DNA of 64,000 bases from Actinokineospora sp. NBRC 105648 (GTDB lineage: Bacteria; Actinomycetota; Actinomycetes; Mycobacteriales; Pseudonocardiaceae), in the NCBI RefSeq assembly GCF_030269645.1, contig NZ_BSTR01000039.1:1-64000 (forward strand). Reading direction: 5' to 3'. Both the position numbers and the translations under genes were made by a program. Under the pieces are notes generated by a model. It searched no databases. It was not told the origin of the DNA and saw nothing but the letters and a program-made list of their open reading frames with translations. Of this stretch, positions 16,498 through 25,939 are shown one piece after another; positions within the stretch are counted from its first letter, which is position 1, and every line of letters starts with the position of its first letter.

Positions 16498-17154
16498 CGA
16501 GATCCAGGCCTCGGTGCGGTGGAAGTAGGCGCCGTCGATGGGCCGGATCACCTTGGCCGGGACGCCGCCGTGCAGGGTGTGCGCGGCGTACCGACCGCCG
16601 AGCGCGGTGACGCTGCCCGCGGCGAGGACGGCGCGCTCGGTCAGGTGGCTGCCCGCCATGACCACGCAGTTGGTGCTGATGAACGCCTGGTGGTCGAGCA
16701 CCACGGCGGCCAGCGTCTGCTTGCCGGAGTCCAGGTCGACGCTGTGCGTGAGCACCGTGCAGCGGACCCCGCCGAGGGTGGCGAACTCGGCCAGCCGCAG
16801 CCCGCCGGAGATGTCGAGGTAGTGCCGGTTGGTCAGCACCGCGTGGTCGCCGAGCACCGCGACGCCGTGCCCGGACTCCGGCCCGCCCAGCTCCAGCGAG
16901 GGCGCGATCGACCACCAGTTGAACTGCCCGACGATGGCGTCCGCGCCGATGTGCAGGCCGCGCAGGCCGCGGAAGACGTTGCCGTGCCCGATGGTCGCGC
17001 CCGCGCCCACGCTGACGTCGGTGGCGCCGGTCAGCAGGCAGACGCCCACCCGGGCACTGGGGTGCACGCGGTGGCCCAGCGCGCGCAGCAGCCGGTTCTT
17101 CAGCCCGCCCGGCGGCAGGAGCCAGCACGCGGTTCGCAGCAGGGAGCGGAGCAT
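16492..17154 (-). CDS. Hexapeptide-repeat acyltransferase
   Basis: The 220-residue protein begins with a short amphipathic helix (MLRSLLRTACWLLPPGGLKN) and then shows left-handed beta-helix repeats: ARVGVCLLTGATDVSVGAGA, TIGHGNVFRGLRGLHIGADA, and later AVVLDHQAFISTNCVVMAGS, ending with GVPAKVIRPIDGAYF. It resembles WcaF/colanic-acid acetyltransferases. The His in THSVD is near the expected catalytic position. It is the last gene of the minus-strand run that starts with gmd, 11 bp after the GT2 gene, and probably acetylates the repeat unit. Confidence 0.83.
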   Translation of the reverse strand: MLRSLLRTACWLLPPGGLKNRLLRALGHRVHPSARVGVCLLTGATDVSVGAGATIGHGNVFRGLRGLHIGADAIVGQFNWWSIAPSLELGGPESGHGVAVLGDHAVLTNRHYLDISGGLRLAEFATLGGVRCTVLTHSVDLDSGKQTLAAVVLDHQAFISTNCVVMAGSHLTERAVLAAGSVTALGGRYAAHTLHGGVPAKVIRPIDGAYFHRTEAWISQ

Positions 17155-17165
17155 GCGCAGACCTC

Positions 17166-17972
17166 TCAGAGTGATCTTCCCAGGCGGAGCCTGGAGTAGG
17201 TGTCGGAGAACCGGAGCCGGGCGGTGGCCACGCCGACGCCGTGCAGCAGGGTGCCCGCCGCGGCGCGCACCAGGTCGCCCGCCGAGTCGCAGTGTCCTTT
17301 TCGGACGGACAGGGCCTCGGTGAAGAAGTGCCTGCCCGCGGCGCCGGACTTGCTCTCGTCGTGGTAGCGCAGCGCGGCCAGCGGGGCCTCGACCACCAGC
17401 TGCTCCGGCTCGGCGGCGACCAGCCGCAGCATCAGGTCGTAGTCCATCGTGTAGTGCAGGTGCTCGGCGTAGCCGCCGATCGCGCGCAGCAGGCCGCGGC
17501 GGACGAAGACCGCGCCGGAGAAGGCGTAGCAGCCGTGGGTGAACAGCCGCCCGCGCGCCAGCGGCAGCGCGGGCTCGGCGCGGATCACCGCGCCCGAGGC
17601 GCCCAGCAGCCGCCAGCCGCCGACCACCACGTCCGGCACGTGCCCGAGCCGCTCGACCGCGGCGCGCACGGCCGCCAGCGCGCCCGGCAGCAGCAGGTCG
17701 TCGGCGTTGAGCCAGCCGACCAGCTCGCCGCGGGCCCGGTCCAGGCCGCGGTTGAGGGCCTGCGACTGCCCGGAGTCGCGCTCGTGGCGCACCCGGACCC
17801 GCGGGTCGGCGACGGCGGCCTCGGCGAGCAGCTCGGCGGTGCCGTCGGTGGAGCAGGCGTCCTGCACGACCAGCTCGTCGCGCGGACCGAGCTGGCTGGT
17901 GGCGCTGCGGACGGCCGCGCGCACGTGGGCCGCGGCGTTGTACGAGGGCATCAGAACACTGATTGCGGACAC
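17166..17972 (-). CDS. Family 2 glycosyltransferase
   Basis: The 268-residue GT-A protein has [20 protein letters not shown] at residues 4-23, the nucleotide-binding VVQDACSTDGTAELL, GQSQALNRGLDRARGEL, and the DXD-type metal motif LNADDLLLPG. The catalytic-region motif is HYTMDYDLMLRL. The GTG at 17972 overlaps the preceding gene by 22 bp, with aggagg upstream, which fixes the start. It adds a sugar from a nucleotide donor; donor identity cannot be read. Confidence 0.9.
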   Translation of the reverse strand: MSAISVLMPSYNAAAHVRAAVRSATSQLGPRDELVVQDACSTDGTAELLAEAAVADPRVRVRHERDSGQSQALNRGLDRARGELVGWLNADDLLLPGALAAVRAAVERLGHVPDVVVGGWRLLGASGAVIRAEPALPLARGRLFTHGCYAFSGAVFVRRGLLRAIGGYAEHLHYTMDYDLMLRLVAAEPEQLVVEAPLAALRYHDESKSGAAGRHFFTEALSVRKGHCDSAGDLVRAAAGTLLHGVGVATARLRFSDTYSRLRLGRSL

Positions 17973-19114
17973 CGGCTCATCACCTCCTGCACGAGTTCCC
18001 GGTAGCGGCCGCTGACGACCGCCAGGTCCAGCGTCTCGGCCGCCCAGGCCCGCCCGGCCCGGGCCAGCGCGGCCCGCTCGCCCGGGTTGTCGAGCAGCCC
18101 GCGCAGCGCGGCGCAGGCGGCGACGTGCTCGGCGCGGCAGACCCTGGCCGCACCCGCCCGGCCGAGCTCGTCGGCGAGGTACACCTGGTCGCTGACCAGC
18201 GCGGGGGTGCCCGCGCGCAGCGCCTCGGCGGTGGCCACGCTGAAGTTCTCGTTCTCGCTCAGCAGCGCGAAGACGTCGGCGGCGGCGAGCAGGTCGGCCC
18301 GGCTCGGTGCGTCCACCCAGCCGGGGAACCGGATCCGGTCGGCGCAGGGCAGCTCGGCGGCACGGGCGCGCAGCCGCTCGGCGAGCCGCTCGTCGCCGGA
18401 CCCGGCGACCACCAGCACGTCGCGTGGACCCGCGCTCGCGGCGAAGACGTCCAGCAGCAGCGGCAGGCCCTTCTTCGCGTCGACCCGGCCGCAGAACAGC
18501 ACCAGCCGGGCGTCCGGCGCCAGGCCCAGCGCGGCGCGGGCGCGCGCCCGGTCGGGTGGCTGCGCGGCACCGGCCACCGGCAGTGGCAGCACCGCGGTGG
18601 CGGTGCTGGCGCCGAAGGTCTCGACCAGCGCGGCCTCGCGGGCCGTGGTGCACATCAGCGCGGTGGCCCCGGACAGGTTCTCCCGCCACAGCGGCGCCAG
18701 CCTGCGCTTGAGCGAGCCGTGCTTGACCAGGTCGTAGGGGTCGAGGCTGCCGTGCGGCCACAGCAGGTAGGGCACGCCGAAGCGGCGCGCGGTGCGCCCG
18801 CCGACCAGGGAGGTGAGGTCGAAGACCCCGTGCAGCACCACCAGGTCGTGCTGGGGCACCAGCCGCTGCAGCGCGGCGCCGAGCCTGCTGCCGCCGTGCA
18901 GCCTGCCCGCGAGCCGCCCCGGCCGGATGAGCGCGACGTCAAAGTGCGGCATCGAGCCCAGCAGCGCGGAGCCCTGCTCCGGGCGGGACAGGGTGAGCAG
19001 CGTGGCGTCGTGCCCCGCGGCCTGCTCGACGGCACCGAGCACGTGCAGCGCCGAGGCCACCCCGCCGTAGGTGTCGCCGACGCTGGCGACGGTGTGCAGG
19101 ACGCGCAGGCTCAT
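17951..19114 (-). CDS. Family 4 (GT-B) glycosyltransferase
   Basis: The 387-residue protein starts [20 protein letters not shown], with the typical glycine-rich acceptor loop, and [13 protein letters not shown] matches a motif common in GT4 enzymes of polysaccharide loci. The C-terminal donor-binding domain has [28 protein letters not shown], and the EX7E-like [18 protein letters not shown]. Its ATG overlaps the gmd stop (ATGA). The context suggests transfer of the deoxy-sugar made by the gmd/fcl pathway or an adjacent residue. Confidence 0.9.
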   Translation of the reverse strand: MSLRVLHTVASVGDTYGGVASALHVLGAVEQAAGHDATLLTLSRPEQGSALLGSMPHFDVALIRPGRLAGRLHGGSRLGAALQRLVPQHDLVVLHGVFDLTSLVGGRTARRFGVPYLLWPHGSLDPYDLVKHGSLKRRLAPLWRENLSGATALMCTTAREAALVETFGASTATAVLPLPVAGAAQPPDRARARAALGLAPDARLVLFCGRVDAKKGLPLLLDVFAASAGPRDVLVVAGSGDERLAERLRARAAELPCADRIRFPGWVDAPSRADLLAAADVFALLSENENFSVATAEALRAGTPALVSDQVYLADELGRAGAARVCRAEHVAACAALRGLLDNPGERAALARAGRAWAAETLDLAVVSGRYRELVQEVMSRCPQSVF

Positions 19115-20175
19115 GCTCTCCTCACCCGCGACGACTCGGCCTGGCGCGGCGCGGGTGCCGGGTCCCGCAGCAGCTCGTGCAGCCGGGACGGCGGCGGCGC
19201 GGCGCGCTCGGCGGCGAGGTCGGCCTCGACCATCAGCCGGGCCAGCGCGGCGCCGTGCACCCGGGCTTTCCAGCCCAGCTCGCGCTCGGCCTTGCCCGCG
19301 TCGCCGATCAACGAGTCGACCTCGGTCGGGCGCAGGTGCCGCTGGTCGAACTCGACGTGCTCGGCCCAGTCCAGGCCGACGTGCTCGAAGCAGTGCGCCA
19401 GGAACTCCCGGACGGTGAGCGCGGTGCCGGTGGCCACCACGTAGTCGGCGGGCTCCTGCGCCTGCAGCATCAGCCACATCGCCTCGACGTACTCCGGCGC
19501 GTAGCCCCAGTCCCGCACCGCGTCGAGGTTGCCGAGGTAGAGCCGCTTCTGCAGGCCGAGGCTGATCCGCGCGGCGGCGCGGCTGACCTTGCGGGTCAGG
19601 AAGGTCTCGCCGCGGCGCGGGCTCTCGTGGTTGAACAGGATGCCGTTGACCGCGAAGATCCCGTACGCCTCGCGGTAGTTGCGGGTCATCCAGTAGCCGA
19701 AGGTCTTGGCCGCGGCGTAGGGCGAGCGCGGGTGGAACGGCGAGCTCTCGTCCTGCGGGGGCGGGGTGGCGCCGAACATCTCCGAGCTGGACGCCTGGTA
19801 GAAGCGGCAGGGCAGCCCGACCATCCGGATCGCCTCGAGGATCCGGGCGGTGCCGAGCCCGGTCACGTTGGCGGTGTGCAGCGGTTCGTTGAAACTCACT
19901 CGAACGTGGCTCTGGGCGGCCAGGTGGTACACCTCATCGGGGGCGATTTCCAGCAGCAGCCCGGCAATTCGTGAACTGTCCGTGAGATCGCCGTAGTGCA
20001 GAATCAGTCGAGTGAGGGATTCTCGGGGGTCCTCATAGAGGTGATCGATACGCGTTGTGGTGAACGTGCTCGCCCGGCGCACCACTCCGTGCACCTCGTA
20101 GCCCTTGGCGAGCAGCAGTTCGGCCAGGTAGCTGCCATCCTGTCCGGTGATACCGGTGATCAACGCTCGTCTCAT
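19111..20175 (-). CDS. gmd: GDP-mannose 4,6-dehydratase
   Basis: The 354-residue SDR protein begins [20 protein letters not shown], the NADP-binding motif of Gmd. The segments [37 protein letters not shown], the catalytic YAAAK, and [17 protein letters not shown] are all diagnostic. The enzyme converts GDP-mannose to GDP-4-keto-6-deoxymannose. A GTG six codons earlier is an alternative start. Divergent from fcl with 122 bp between them, so both pathway genes probably share one regulatory region. It heads the run gmd, GT4, GT2, acyltransferase. Confidence 0.95.
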   Translation of the reverse strand: MRRALITGITGQDGSYLAELLLAKGYEVHGVVRRASTFTTTRIDHLYEDPRESLTRLILHYGDLTDSSRIAGLLLEIAPDEVYHLAAQSHVRVSFNEPLHTANVTGLGTARILEAIRMVGLPCRFYQASSSEMFGATPPPQDESSPFHPRSPYAAAKTFGYWMTRNYREAYGIFAVNGILFNHESPRRGETFLTRKVSRAAARISLGLQKRLYLGNLDAVRDWGYAPEYVEAMWLMLQAQEPADYVVATGTALTVREFLAHCFEHVGLDWAEHVEFDQRHLRPTEVDSLIGDAGKAERELGWKARVHGAALARLMVEADLAAERAAPPPSRLHELLRDPAPAPRQAESSRVRRA

Positions 20176-20297
20176 GGGGACCGGGCACCTCACGATGTGG
20201 ATTCCAGGGCTTCCTGAATGGACGCTTCATGTAGTGGATAGTTCAGCGCCACCAGGGCTGCCCGGTCAGCCCACCCAGGTCACTCGAAAGGATTGGC

Positions 20298-21287
20298 ATG
20301 CGCGCCCCCGAATTCACCCGATCGGCCAAGATTTTCGTGGCGGGCCACCGCGGCCTGGTCGGGTCGGCACTCGTCCGGCGGCTGCGCGCGACCGGCCACC
20401 ACGACCTGGTGCTGGCGACGTCGTCCGAAGTGGACCTGCGCGACCGCGGCGCCACCGCGCGCTTCCTGCTCGACCGGCGGCCGGAGGTGATCGTCCTGGC
20501 CGCGGCCAGGGTCGGCGGCATCGCGGCGAACGCCGCCGCGCCCGCGGACTTCCTCTCCGACAACCTGCGGATCCAGCTCTCGGTGCTGGACGCGGCCCGG
20601 GCGCTGGGCGTGCCGCGGGTGCTCTTCCTCGGCTCGTCGTGCATCTACCCGCGCGAGGCCCGCCAGCCGATCAAGGAGAGCGCGCTGCTGACCGGGCCGC
20701 TGGAGCCCACCAACGCCGCCTACGCCATCGCCAAGATCGCCGGGATCACGCACGTGCGGTCGGTGCGCGAGCAGGACGGCCTGCCGTGGATCACCGCGAT
20801 GCCCACCAACCTCTACGGCCCCGGCGACAACTTTCACCCGACCGGGTCGCACGTGCTGCCCGGCCTGATGCGCCGCTTCCACGAGGCGGCCCAGTCCGGC
20901 GCGCACTCGGTCACCGTCTGGGGCACCGGCACGCCGCGCCGGGAGTTCCTGCACGCCGACGACCTCGCCGACGCCTGCCTCACCCTGCTGGCGGGCTACG
21001 ACGGCCCCGACCCGGTGAACGTGGGCACCGGCCGTGACATCACCATCGCCGACCTGGCCCGGCTGGTCGCCGAGACCGCGGGCTACACCGGCCGGATCGA
21101 GTTCGACCCGAGCAAGCCCGACGGCACCCCGCGCAAGGTGCTCGACATCAGCACGCTGACCGGCCTGGGCTGGGAGCCGCGCATCCGGCTGCGCGAGGGC
21201 GTGGCCGCCACCTACGCCTGGTACCTGGAGAGCCTCGACCTGCCGCGCCAGCGCGGCGAGGTGCGCGGGCACGAGGTGGTCCGCTGA
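20298..21287 (+). CDS. fcl: GDP-L-fucose synthase
   Basis: The 329-residue protein shows IFVAGHRGLVGSALVRRL (NADP site), VIVLAAARVGGIAANAAAPA, FLGSSCIYPREARQPIKESA, the catalytic Tyr-Lys in YAIAKIAG, and MPTNLYGPGDNFHPTGSHVL, all typical of WcaG/Fcl epimerase-reductases. It converts the Gmd product to GDP-L-fucose, so the polymer probably contains fucose. aagga precedes the ATG. The stop overlaps the next start by 1 bp (TGATG). Confidence 0.95.
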   Translation: MRAPEFTRSAKIFVAGHRGLVGSALVRRLRATGHHDLVLATSSEVDLRDRGATARFLLDRRPEVIVLAAARVGGIAANAAAPADFLSDNLRIQLSVLDAARALGVPRVLFLGSSCIYPREARQPIKESALLTGPLEPTNAAYAIAKIAGITHVRSVREQDGLPWITAMPTNLYGPGDNFHPTGSHVLPGLMRRFHEAAQSGAHSVTVWGTGTPRREFLHADDLADACLTLLAGYDGPDPVNVGTGRDITIADLARLVAETAGYTGRIEFDPSKPDGTPRKVLDISTLTGLGWEPRIRLREGVAATYAWYLESLDLPRQRGEVRGHEVVR

Positions 21288-22513
21288 TGGCCCGGGTGCT
21301 GGTGGTGGGGCTGAACTACGCCCCGGAGCACGCCGGGATCGCCCCGTACACCACCGGGATGGCCCGCGCGCTGGCCGAGGCCGGGCACGAGGTGCACGTG
21401 GTGGCGGGCTTCCCGTACTACCCGCAGTGGGCGCTCGCGCCGGGCTACCGCGGCCTGCGCACCCTGGAGCGCGACGGCGCGGTCCGGCTGACCAGGCTGC
21501 GCCACTACGTGCCGGGCAGCTCCACCGGGGTCCGCCGGATCCTGCACGAGGCGTCCTTCGCCGCGCACGCCTGGGCGCGCGGGCGGCACCGGGCCGACGT
21601 GGTGGTCGCGGTGAGCCCGTCGCTGCTGTCGGTGGCCGCCGCCGCGCGGATCGCCCGCGCCCAGCGGGCCCCGCTCGGCGTGGTCGTGCAAGACCTCTAC
21701 AGCACGGCCGCCACCGAGGTCGCCGACCTGGGCGGGCGCGCGGGCGGGGCGGTGCGCTCGCTCGAGTCGCGGCTGCTGCGCGGAGCCGAGGCCGTGGTGG
21801 CCGTGCACGCCCAGTTCGCCGAGACGCTCACCGGCCTGGGTGTCGACCGCGACCGGATCACGGTGATCCCGAACTGGGCGCACATCCCGCGCCCGGCCGA
21901 GGGCAGCCGCGAGCGGGTGCGGGCCGGGCTGGCCTGGGGCCCGGGCGAGGTGATCGCGCTGCACGCCGGGAACATGGGCGCCAAGCAGCACCTGACGAAC
22001 CTGGTCGCGGCCGCCCGCTACGCCCGCGAGCGGCGCAGCCCGGTGCGCTTCGTGCTGCTCGGCGACGGCGCCCAGCGGGCCGAGATCGCCGAGCAGGCGC
22101 GCGGGCTGGACACGCTGACCATCCTGGACCCGGTGCCCGACGAGGCGTTCCCGGACGTGCTGGCCGCCGCCGACGCGCTGCTGGTCAACGAGCGGCCCGG
22201 GTTGCACACCATGTGCGCACCGAGCAAGCTCACCTCGTACTTCACCGCGGGCAGGCCGATCGTGGCCGCCACCGAGCACGACAGCCCGGCAGCCGCCGAG
22301 CTGGCCGCTTCGGGCGCCGGGGTCCGTGTACCCCCCGGCGCCCCGGTTGTCCTGCTCGACGCGATCACCACCCTGGCCCAGGACCCGCGCCGGTGCGGTG
22401 AACTCGCTGAGCGCGGGCGCGGCTACGCCGCCGCCCGCCTCAACTCGACCGACGCCGCAGACCGCTACCGCGCCTGGGTGTCCACCTTGACCGAACCGAG
22501 CGAAAGCACCTGA
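21287..22513 (+). CDS. Family 4 glycosyltransferase (WcaI/WbuB-like)
   Basis: The 408-residue GT-B protein starts VLVVGLNYAPEHAGIAPYTT and GFPYYPQW, the signature of the WcaI/WbuB subgroup that often acts with fucose synthase. Its second domain has ALHAGNMGAKQHLTNLVAAA, FVLLGDGAQRAEI, and VNERPGLHTMCAPSKLTSYF, ending in the donor-binding region. It is translationally coupled to fcl. Transfer of fucose is a reasonable but unproven role. Confidence 0.9.
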   Translation: MARVLVVGLNYAPEHAGIAPYTTGMARALAEAGHEVHVVAGFPYYPQWALAPGYRGLRTLERDGAVRLTRLRHYVPGSSTGVRRILHEASFAAHAWARGRHRADVVVAVSPSLLSVAAAARIARAQRAPLGVVVQDLYSTAATEVADLGGRAGGAVRSLESRLLRGAEAVVAVHAQFAETLTGLGVDRDRITVIPNWAHIPRPAEGSRERVRAGLAWGPGEVIALHAGNMGAKQHLTNLVAAARYARERRSPVRFVLLGDGAQRAEIAEQARGLDTLTILDPVPDEAFPDVLAAADALLVNERPGLHTMCAPSKLTSYFTAGRPIVAATEHDSPAAAELAASGAGVRVPPGAPVVLLDAITTLAQDPRRCGELAERGRGYAAARLNSTDAADRYRAWVSTLTEPSEST

Positions 22514-22522
22514 CGAAACCTG

Positions 22523-23146
22523 ATGTCAGCCCAACCATCAGCCCAACCACACGACGACGCGCACCCGCTGCCCCGCGCGAGCGTGCTGTTCGTCTGCAAC
22601 GCCAACATCTGCCGATCACCCGTCGCGCACGCGCTGTTCGCCGCCGCCGTGCACGGCGTCACCGGGGAGACCTGGACGGTCTTCAGCGCCGGGATCCGAG
22701 CCACGGCCGGCCTGCCGATGGTCGAGGAGTGCCGCGCGGCCCTGGGCGGCACCGGCTTCTCGTGGGAGTTCCGCTCGGCCCTGCTCTCCCCCGACGTGGT
22801 CCGCGGCGCCGACGCGGTGGTCACCATGACCCGCACCGAGCTGAGCGAGGTGCTGCGGCTGGTGCCCACGGCGCTGCACCGGACGGTCACCCTCGCCGAG
22901 CTGCACCGCTGCGCGCTGCGCGCGCCGGAAGGGCGCCACACCAACGGTCCTGACCGACTGCGAGCCCTGGTCACGCGCACCGTGCGCGACCGCGGGCCGA
23001 CCCGCCCGGCCGACCCGGCCGACGACGACATCCCGGACCCGGTGGGCCGCTCCCGGCACACGCTCGCCGCGACCACGCAGTCGATCGGCGCCGCCGTGCG
23101 CGCGGTCGTGGCCACGGTGGCCCCCGGCGCCACACCACTGCGCTGA
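22523..23146 (+). CDS. Low-molecular-weight protein-tyrosine phosphatase
   Basis: The 207-residue protein carries the P-loop VLFVCNANICRSPVAHALF (about residues 21-39), which contains the CX5R-type signature, and the general-acid loop ADDDIPDPVG near residue 170. The general-acid loop is followed by the family's C-terminal helix. An extra basic stretch of about 40 residues precedes the loop (RALVTRTVRDRG). Such phosphatases reverse the autophosphorylation of BY-kinases; the matching kinase is at 25940-27391. It lies 9 bp after the GT4 gene in the fcl operon. Confidence 0.9.
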   Translation: MSAQPSAQPHDDAHPLPRASVLFVCNANICRSPVAHALFAAAVHGVTGETWTVFSAGIRATAGLPMVEECRAALGGTGFSWEFRSALLSPDVVRGADAVVTMTRTELSEVLRLVPTALHRTVTLAELHRCALRAPEGRHTNGPDRLRALVTRTVRDRGPTRPADPADDDIPDPVGRSRHTLAATTQSIGAAVRAVVATVAPGATPLR

Positions 23147-23346
23147 CGCGGGGCCGGGGGTGCGGCGCCCGGCCGCTCCCCCGGCCGCACACCTCGACCC
23201 GGCCGTGCGGTGAAAGCCTGCCACCGCTTACCAGGCGCAGGGCGAGCCCTCGGGTGACCGGCCGTCGTAGATCCGGCTGTGGATCTCGGCTGTGACTCTT
23301 GGCCAGTCGCGCGGGGTGGCGGCAGGCAAGCCCGGGCTCGGTGCGC

Positions 23347-24387
23347 TCAGCCGCCGAGCACCGGTTCCTGGGTCAGCTCGACCGCCTGCTCGGTCCCGAT
23401 GGCCGCGCAGGCCCGGGCGAGCGCGGGCCCGTCCAGGGTCAGGTACGCCTGCCCGTCGGCGGAGCGGCCGGTGCCCGAGACCGGCGCGGTGTAGAAGTGG
23501 ATCGCCTCGTGCGGGGTGGCGCCCAGGGCCGCCAGCAACTCGGCCATCCGGGCCGCAGTCAGGCCCGAGTCGACGGTGAGGTCGCGGCTGACGGCGGTGA
23601 CCACGTCGGCCAGCTCCCCCGGGTGGGTCAGCACCCGGGCCGTGGTGAGCCGGGTGCCGATCGCGCCGAGCAGCCGCTGCTGGCGGGCGATCCGGTCCAG
23701 GTCGCCGCCGGGCAGACCGTACCGCTGGCGCACCCAGGTGAGCGCGCGGTCACCCTCGACCAGGATGTCCCCGGCGGGGAACTCGGTGTGGGTCAACGGG
23801 TCCACGGTCGCCACCGGGTTGAACACCGTCACCCCGCCGAGCAGGCCGGTGATGTCCCGGACGGCGGCGAAGTCGGCCACCACGACGTGGTCGACGCGCA
23901 GCCCGGTGAGGTCCTCGACGGTGCGCACCACCAGCGGCGGGCCGCCCAGCGCCAGCGCGGCGTTGATCTTCGCGGGGCGGTGCCCGGGGATCGGCACCCA
24001 GGAGTCGCGCGGCAGCGCCAGGACGTCGACCCGCCTGCCGCCCGCGATGCGCACCAGCATCAGCGAGTCCGCGCGCTCGCCCAGCACGCCGCCCCCGATG
24101 TCCGGGCCGCTGCGCCGGTCCGTGCCGATCAGCAGCGCGGTGGTCACACCGGTCCCACCGGTCGCCGCGGGTCGTGACGGCAGTTCGCCGAACACGTCCG
24201 GCAGGGTGGTGATGTTCTCCTCGACCGCGGTGCGCAGCAGCCAGCCGAACCCGACGCAGGCGAACACGAAGAGCGCGACGAGGAGCACGATCACCTTGCC
24301 CAGCAGGGTGATCGGTCTGCCGCGCTTGCCCGGTGGCGGTGCCGACCAGTCGAACCCGCCCAGACCACAGCCGAGATCAGCGCTCAT
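23347..24387 (-). CDS. LytR-CpsA-Psr (LCP) family glycopolymer ligase
   Basis: The 346-residue protein has a cytoplasmic N-terminus, one membrane helix (residues 27-51, LLGKVIVLLVALFVFACVGF) and an extracellular LCP domain. The domain shows TALLIGTDRR, ADSLMLVRI, the hallmark VDVLALPRDSWVPIPGHRPA, KINAALALGG, and ALTWVRQRYGLPGGDLDRIARQ. LCP proteins transfer undecaprenyl-phosphate-linked glycopolymers to peptidoglycan. With flippase and polymerase nearby, it probably anchors the polymer made by this locus. Divergent from the sugar-transferase gene. Confidence 0.92.
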   Translation of the reverse strand: MSADLGCGLGGFDWSAPPPGKRGRPITLLGKVIVLLVALFVFACVGFGWLLRTAVEENITTLPDVFGELPSRPAATGGTGVTTALLIGTDRRSGPDIGGGVLGERADSLMLVRIAGGRRVDVLALPRDSWVPIPGHRPAKINAALALGGPPLVVRTVEDLTGLRVDHVVVADFAAVRDITGLLGGVTVFNPVATVDPLTHTEFPAGDILVEGDRALTWVRQRYGLPGGDLDRIARQQRLLGAIGTRLTTARVLTHPGELADVVTAVSRDLTVDSGLTAARMAELLAALGATPHEAIHFYTAPVSGTGRSADGQAYLTLDGPALARACAAIGTEQAVELTQEPVLGG

Positions 24388-24433
24388 GGCGAAACCCTAC
24401 GGTCGACCGGGCGCCTCGGAGCCGAGGTCGGCG

Positions 24434-24460
24434 CGGATGTCCACGATGGAGTGACATCCG
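24434..24460. promoter_or_regulatory. Inverted repeat in the LCP/sugar-transferase divergent region
   Basis: cggatgtc at 24434-24441 is repeated inverted as gacatccg at 24453-24460, an 8-bp perfect dyad with an 11-bp spacer. It sits roughly midway in the 150-bp region between the two divergent starts and could be an operator. No regulator can be assigned. Confidence 0.35.
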
Positions 24461-24537
24461 TGCGGCCGGTACCGCATTGATCCACAATGAACCGGGCGGC
24501 TTGACCGGGCGCGCGGCCGCCCGATCGGGAGGTCTGT

Positions 24538-25911
24538 GTGTGGTCGGCTCGGTTGCGGTCACTGCTCGCCGTGTCGGACGCCGCCGTGGCGCTGGCCGCC
24601 GCCGGGCTGGTCCCGCTCGTCGGCGGCGGTGGCCGGGCGATCGAGCAACGCCCGCTGCTCACCACCGTCGCGGCCGCCGCCGTCCTGTGGCTCGTCCTCG
24701 CCGTCTCCGGCTCCCGCGACCCGCGCGTTCTCGGTGTGGGGCAAGAGGAGTACAAGCGGCTCGTCTCCGCGCACGCGCACCTCGCCGGTGTGATCGCCGT
24801 GGTCGGCTACCTCTCGCGCACCGAGACCCCGCGCGCGTACCTGCTGATCGCGCTGCCCGCCGGGCTGGGCGCGCTGCTGCTGACCCGGTGGTGCTGGCGG
24901 CAGTGGCTGCACGCCCACCGCAGGCGCGGCGAGGGCTGGTCGCACCGGGTGCTCGCGGTGGGCAGCGGTCCGCAGGTGCGCGAGCTGTCCGAGCAGCTGG
25001 CCGGGCGCAGGCACCTGGGCTACGACGTGGTGGCCGCCTGGATCGTCGGCCAGGACGCGGGCACGGACGCCGCCGAGACCGCCCGCGCGGTGCTACGGCT
25101 GGCCCGGCGCAACGACGCCGACGTGATCGCGGTGACGACCTGCGACGCGATGGGCGCCGAGGTGCTGCGCAGGCTGGGCTGGCTGCTGGAGGGCACCGGG
25201 ACGCAGCTGGTCGTGGTCCCCGGTCTGGTGGCGGTGGCGGGTCCGCGGGTGCACACCAGGCCGATCGCGGGCCTGCACCTGCTGTGCATCGAGGAACCGG
25301 CGTTCACCGGCGCGGGCCGGGTCGCCAAGCGGCTCTTCGACGTCGCCGCGGCCACCGCCGGGCTGCTCGCGCTGAGCCCGGTGCTGCTGGCCATCGCGGT
25401 CGTGGTGCGGGTGGAGAGCCGGGGGCCGGTGCTGCACCGGCAGACCAGGATCGGCAAGCACGGCAGGCCGTTCCGGATGGTCAAGTTCCGCACCATGGTC
25501 GCCGACGCCGAGCGCCGCCAGGCCGCGCTGCGCACGGTCAACGAGCAGGACGGGCCGCTGTTCAAGATCCGCGACGACCCCCGGGTCACCCGGGTCGGCC
25601 GGTTCCTGCGCCGCTACTCCCTCGACGAGCTGCCCCAGCTCTACAACGTGGTGGTCGGCCGGATGAGCCTGGTGGGGCCGCGGCCGCCGCTGCCCGAGGA
25701 GGTGCGCCAGTACGCCAAGGACACCCGCAGGCGGCTACTGGTCAAGCCGGGGCTGACCGGGCTGTGGCAGATCAGCGGCCGCTCCAACCTGACCTGGACC
25801 GACGGGATCGCGCTGGACCTGCACTACGTGGAGAACTGGTCGTTCACCACCGACCTGGTGATCCTGTGGAAGACCGCGCGCGTGGTCGCGGCGGGCACGG
25901 GAGCCTACTGA
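24538..25911 (+). CDS. Polyprenyl-phosphate sugar phosphotransferase (WbaP/ExoY family)
   Basis: The 457-residue protein has four or five N-terminal membrane helices, a CoA-binding-like central domain (SHRVLAVGSGPQVRELSEQL) and the C-terminal bacterial sugar transferase domain: KRLFDVAAATAGLLALSPVL, MVKFRTMVADAERR, RRYSLDELPQLYNVV, MSLVGPRPPLPEE, KPGLTGLWQISGRS. It loads the first sugar-1-phosphate onto undecaprenyl phosphate to start each repeat unit. The GTG start has gggagg six bases upstream. Convergent with the BY-kinase gene, with only 28 bp between stops. Confidence 0.93.
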   Translation: MWSARLRSLLAVSDAAVALAAAGLVPLVGGGGRAIEQRPLLTTVAAAAVLWLVLAVSGSRDPRVLGVGQEEYKRLVSAHAHLAGVIAVVGYLSRTETPRAYLLIALPAGLGALLLTRWCWRQWLHAHRRRGEGWSHRVLAVGSGPQVRELSEQLAGRRHLGYDVVAAWIVGQDAGTDAAETARAVLRLARRNDADVIAVTTCDAMGAEVLRRLGWLLEGTGTQLVVVPGLVAVAGPRVHTRPIAGLHLLCIEEPAFTGAGRVAKRLFDVAAATAGLLALSPVLLAIAVVVRVESRGPVLHRQTRIGKHGRPFRMVKFRTMVADAERRQAALRTVNEQDGPLFKIRDDPRVTRVGRFLRRYSLDELPQLYNVVVGRMSLVGPRPPLPEEVRQYAKDTRRRLLVKPGLTGLWQISGRSNLTWTDGIALDLHYVENWSFTTDLVILWKTARVVAAGTGAY

Positions 25912-25939
25912 GGCTCCGGGGCCCAGTGGTTCCGCGCTC

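Noticed and set aside
16385-16500. CRISPR-like array
   Set aside because: The 15-bp units are directly contiguous without spacers, so this is a simple tandem repeat.
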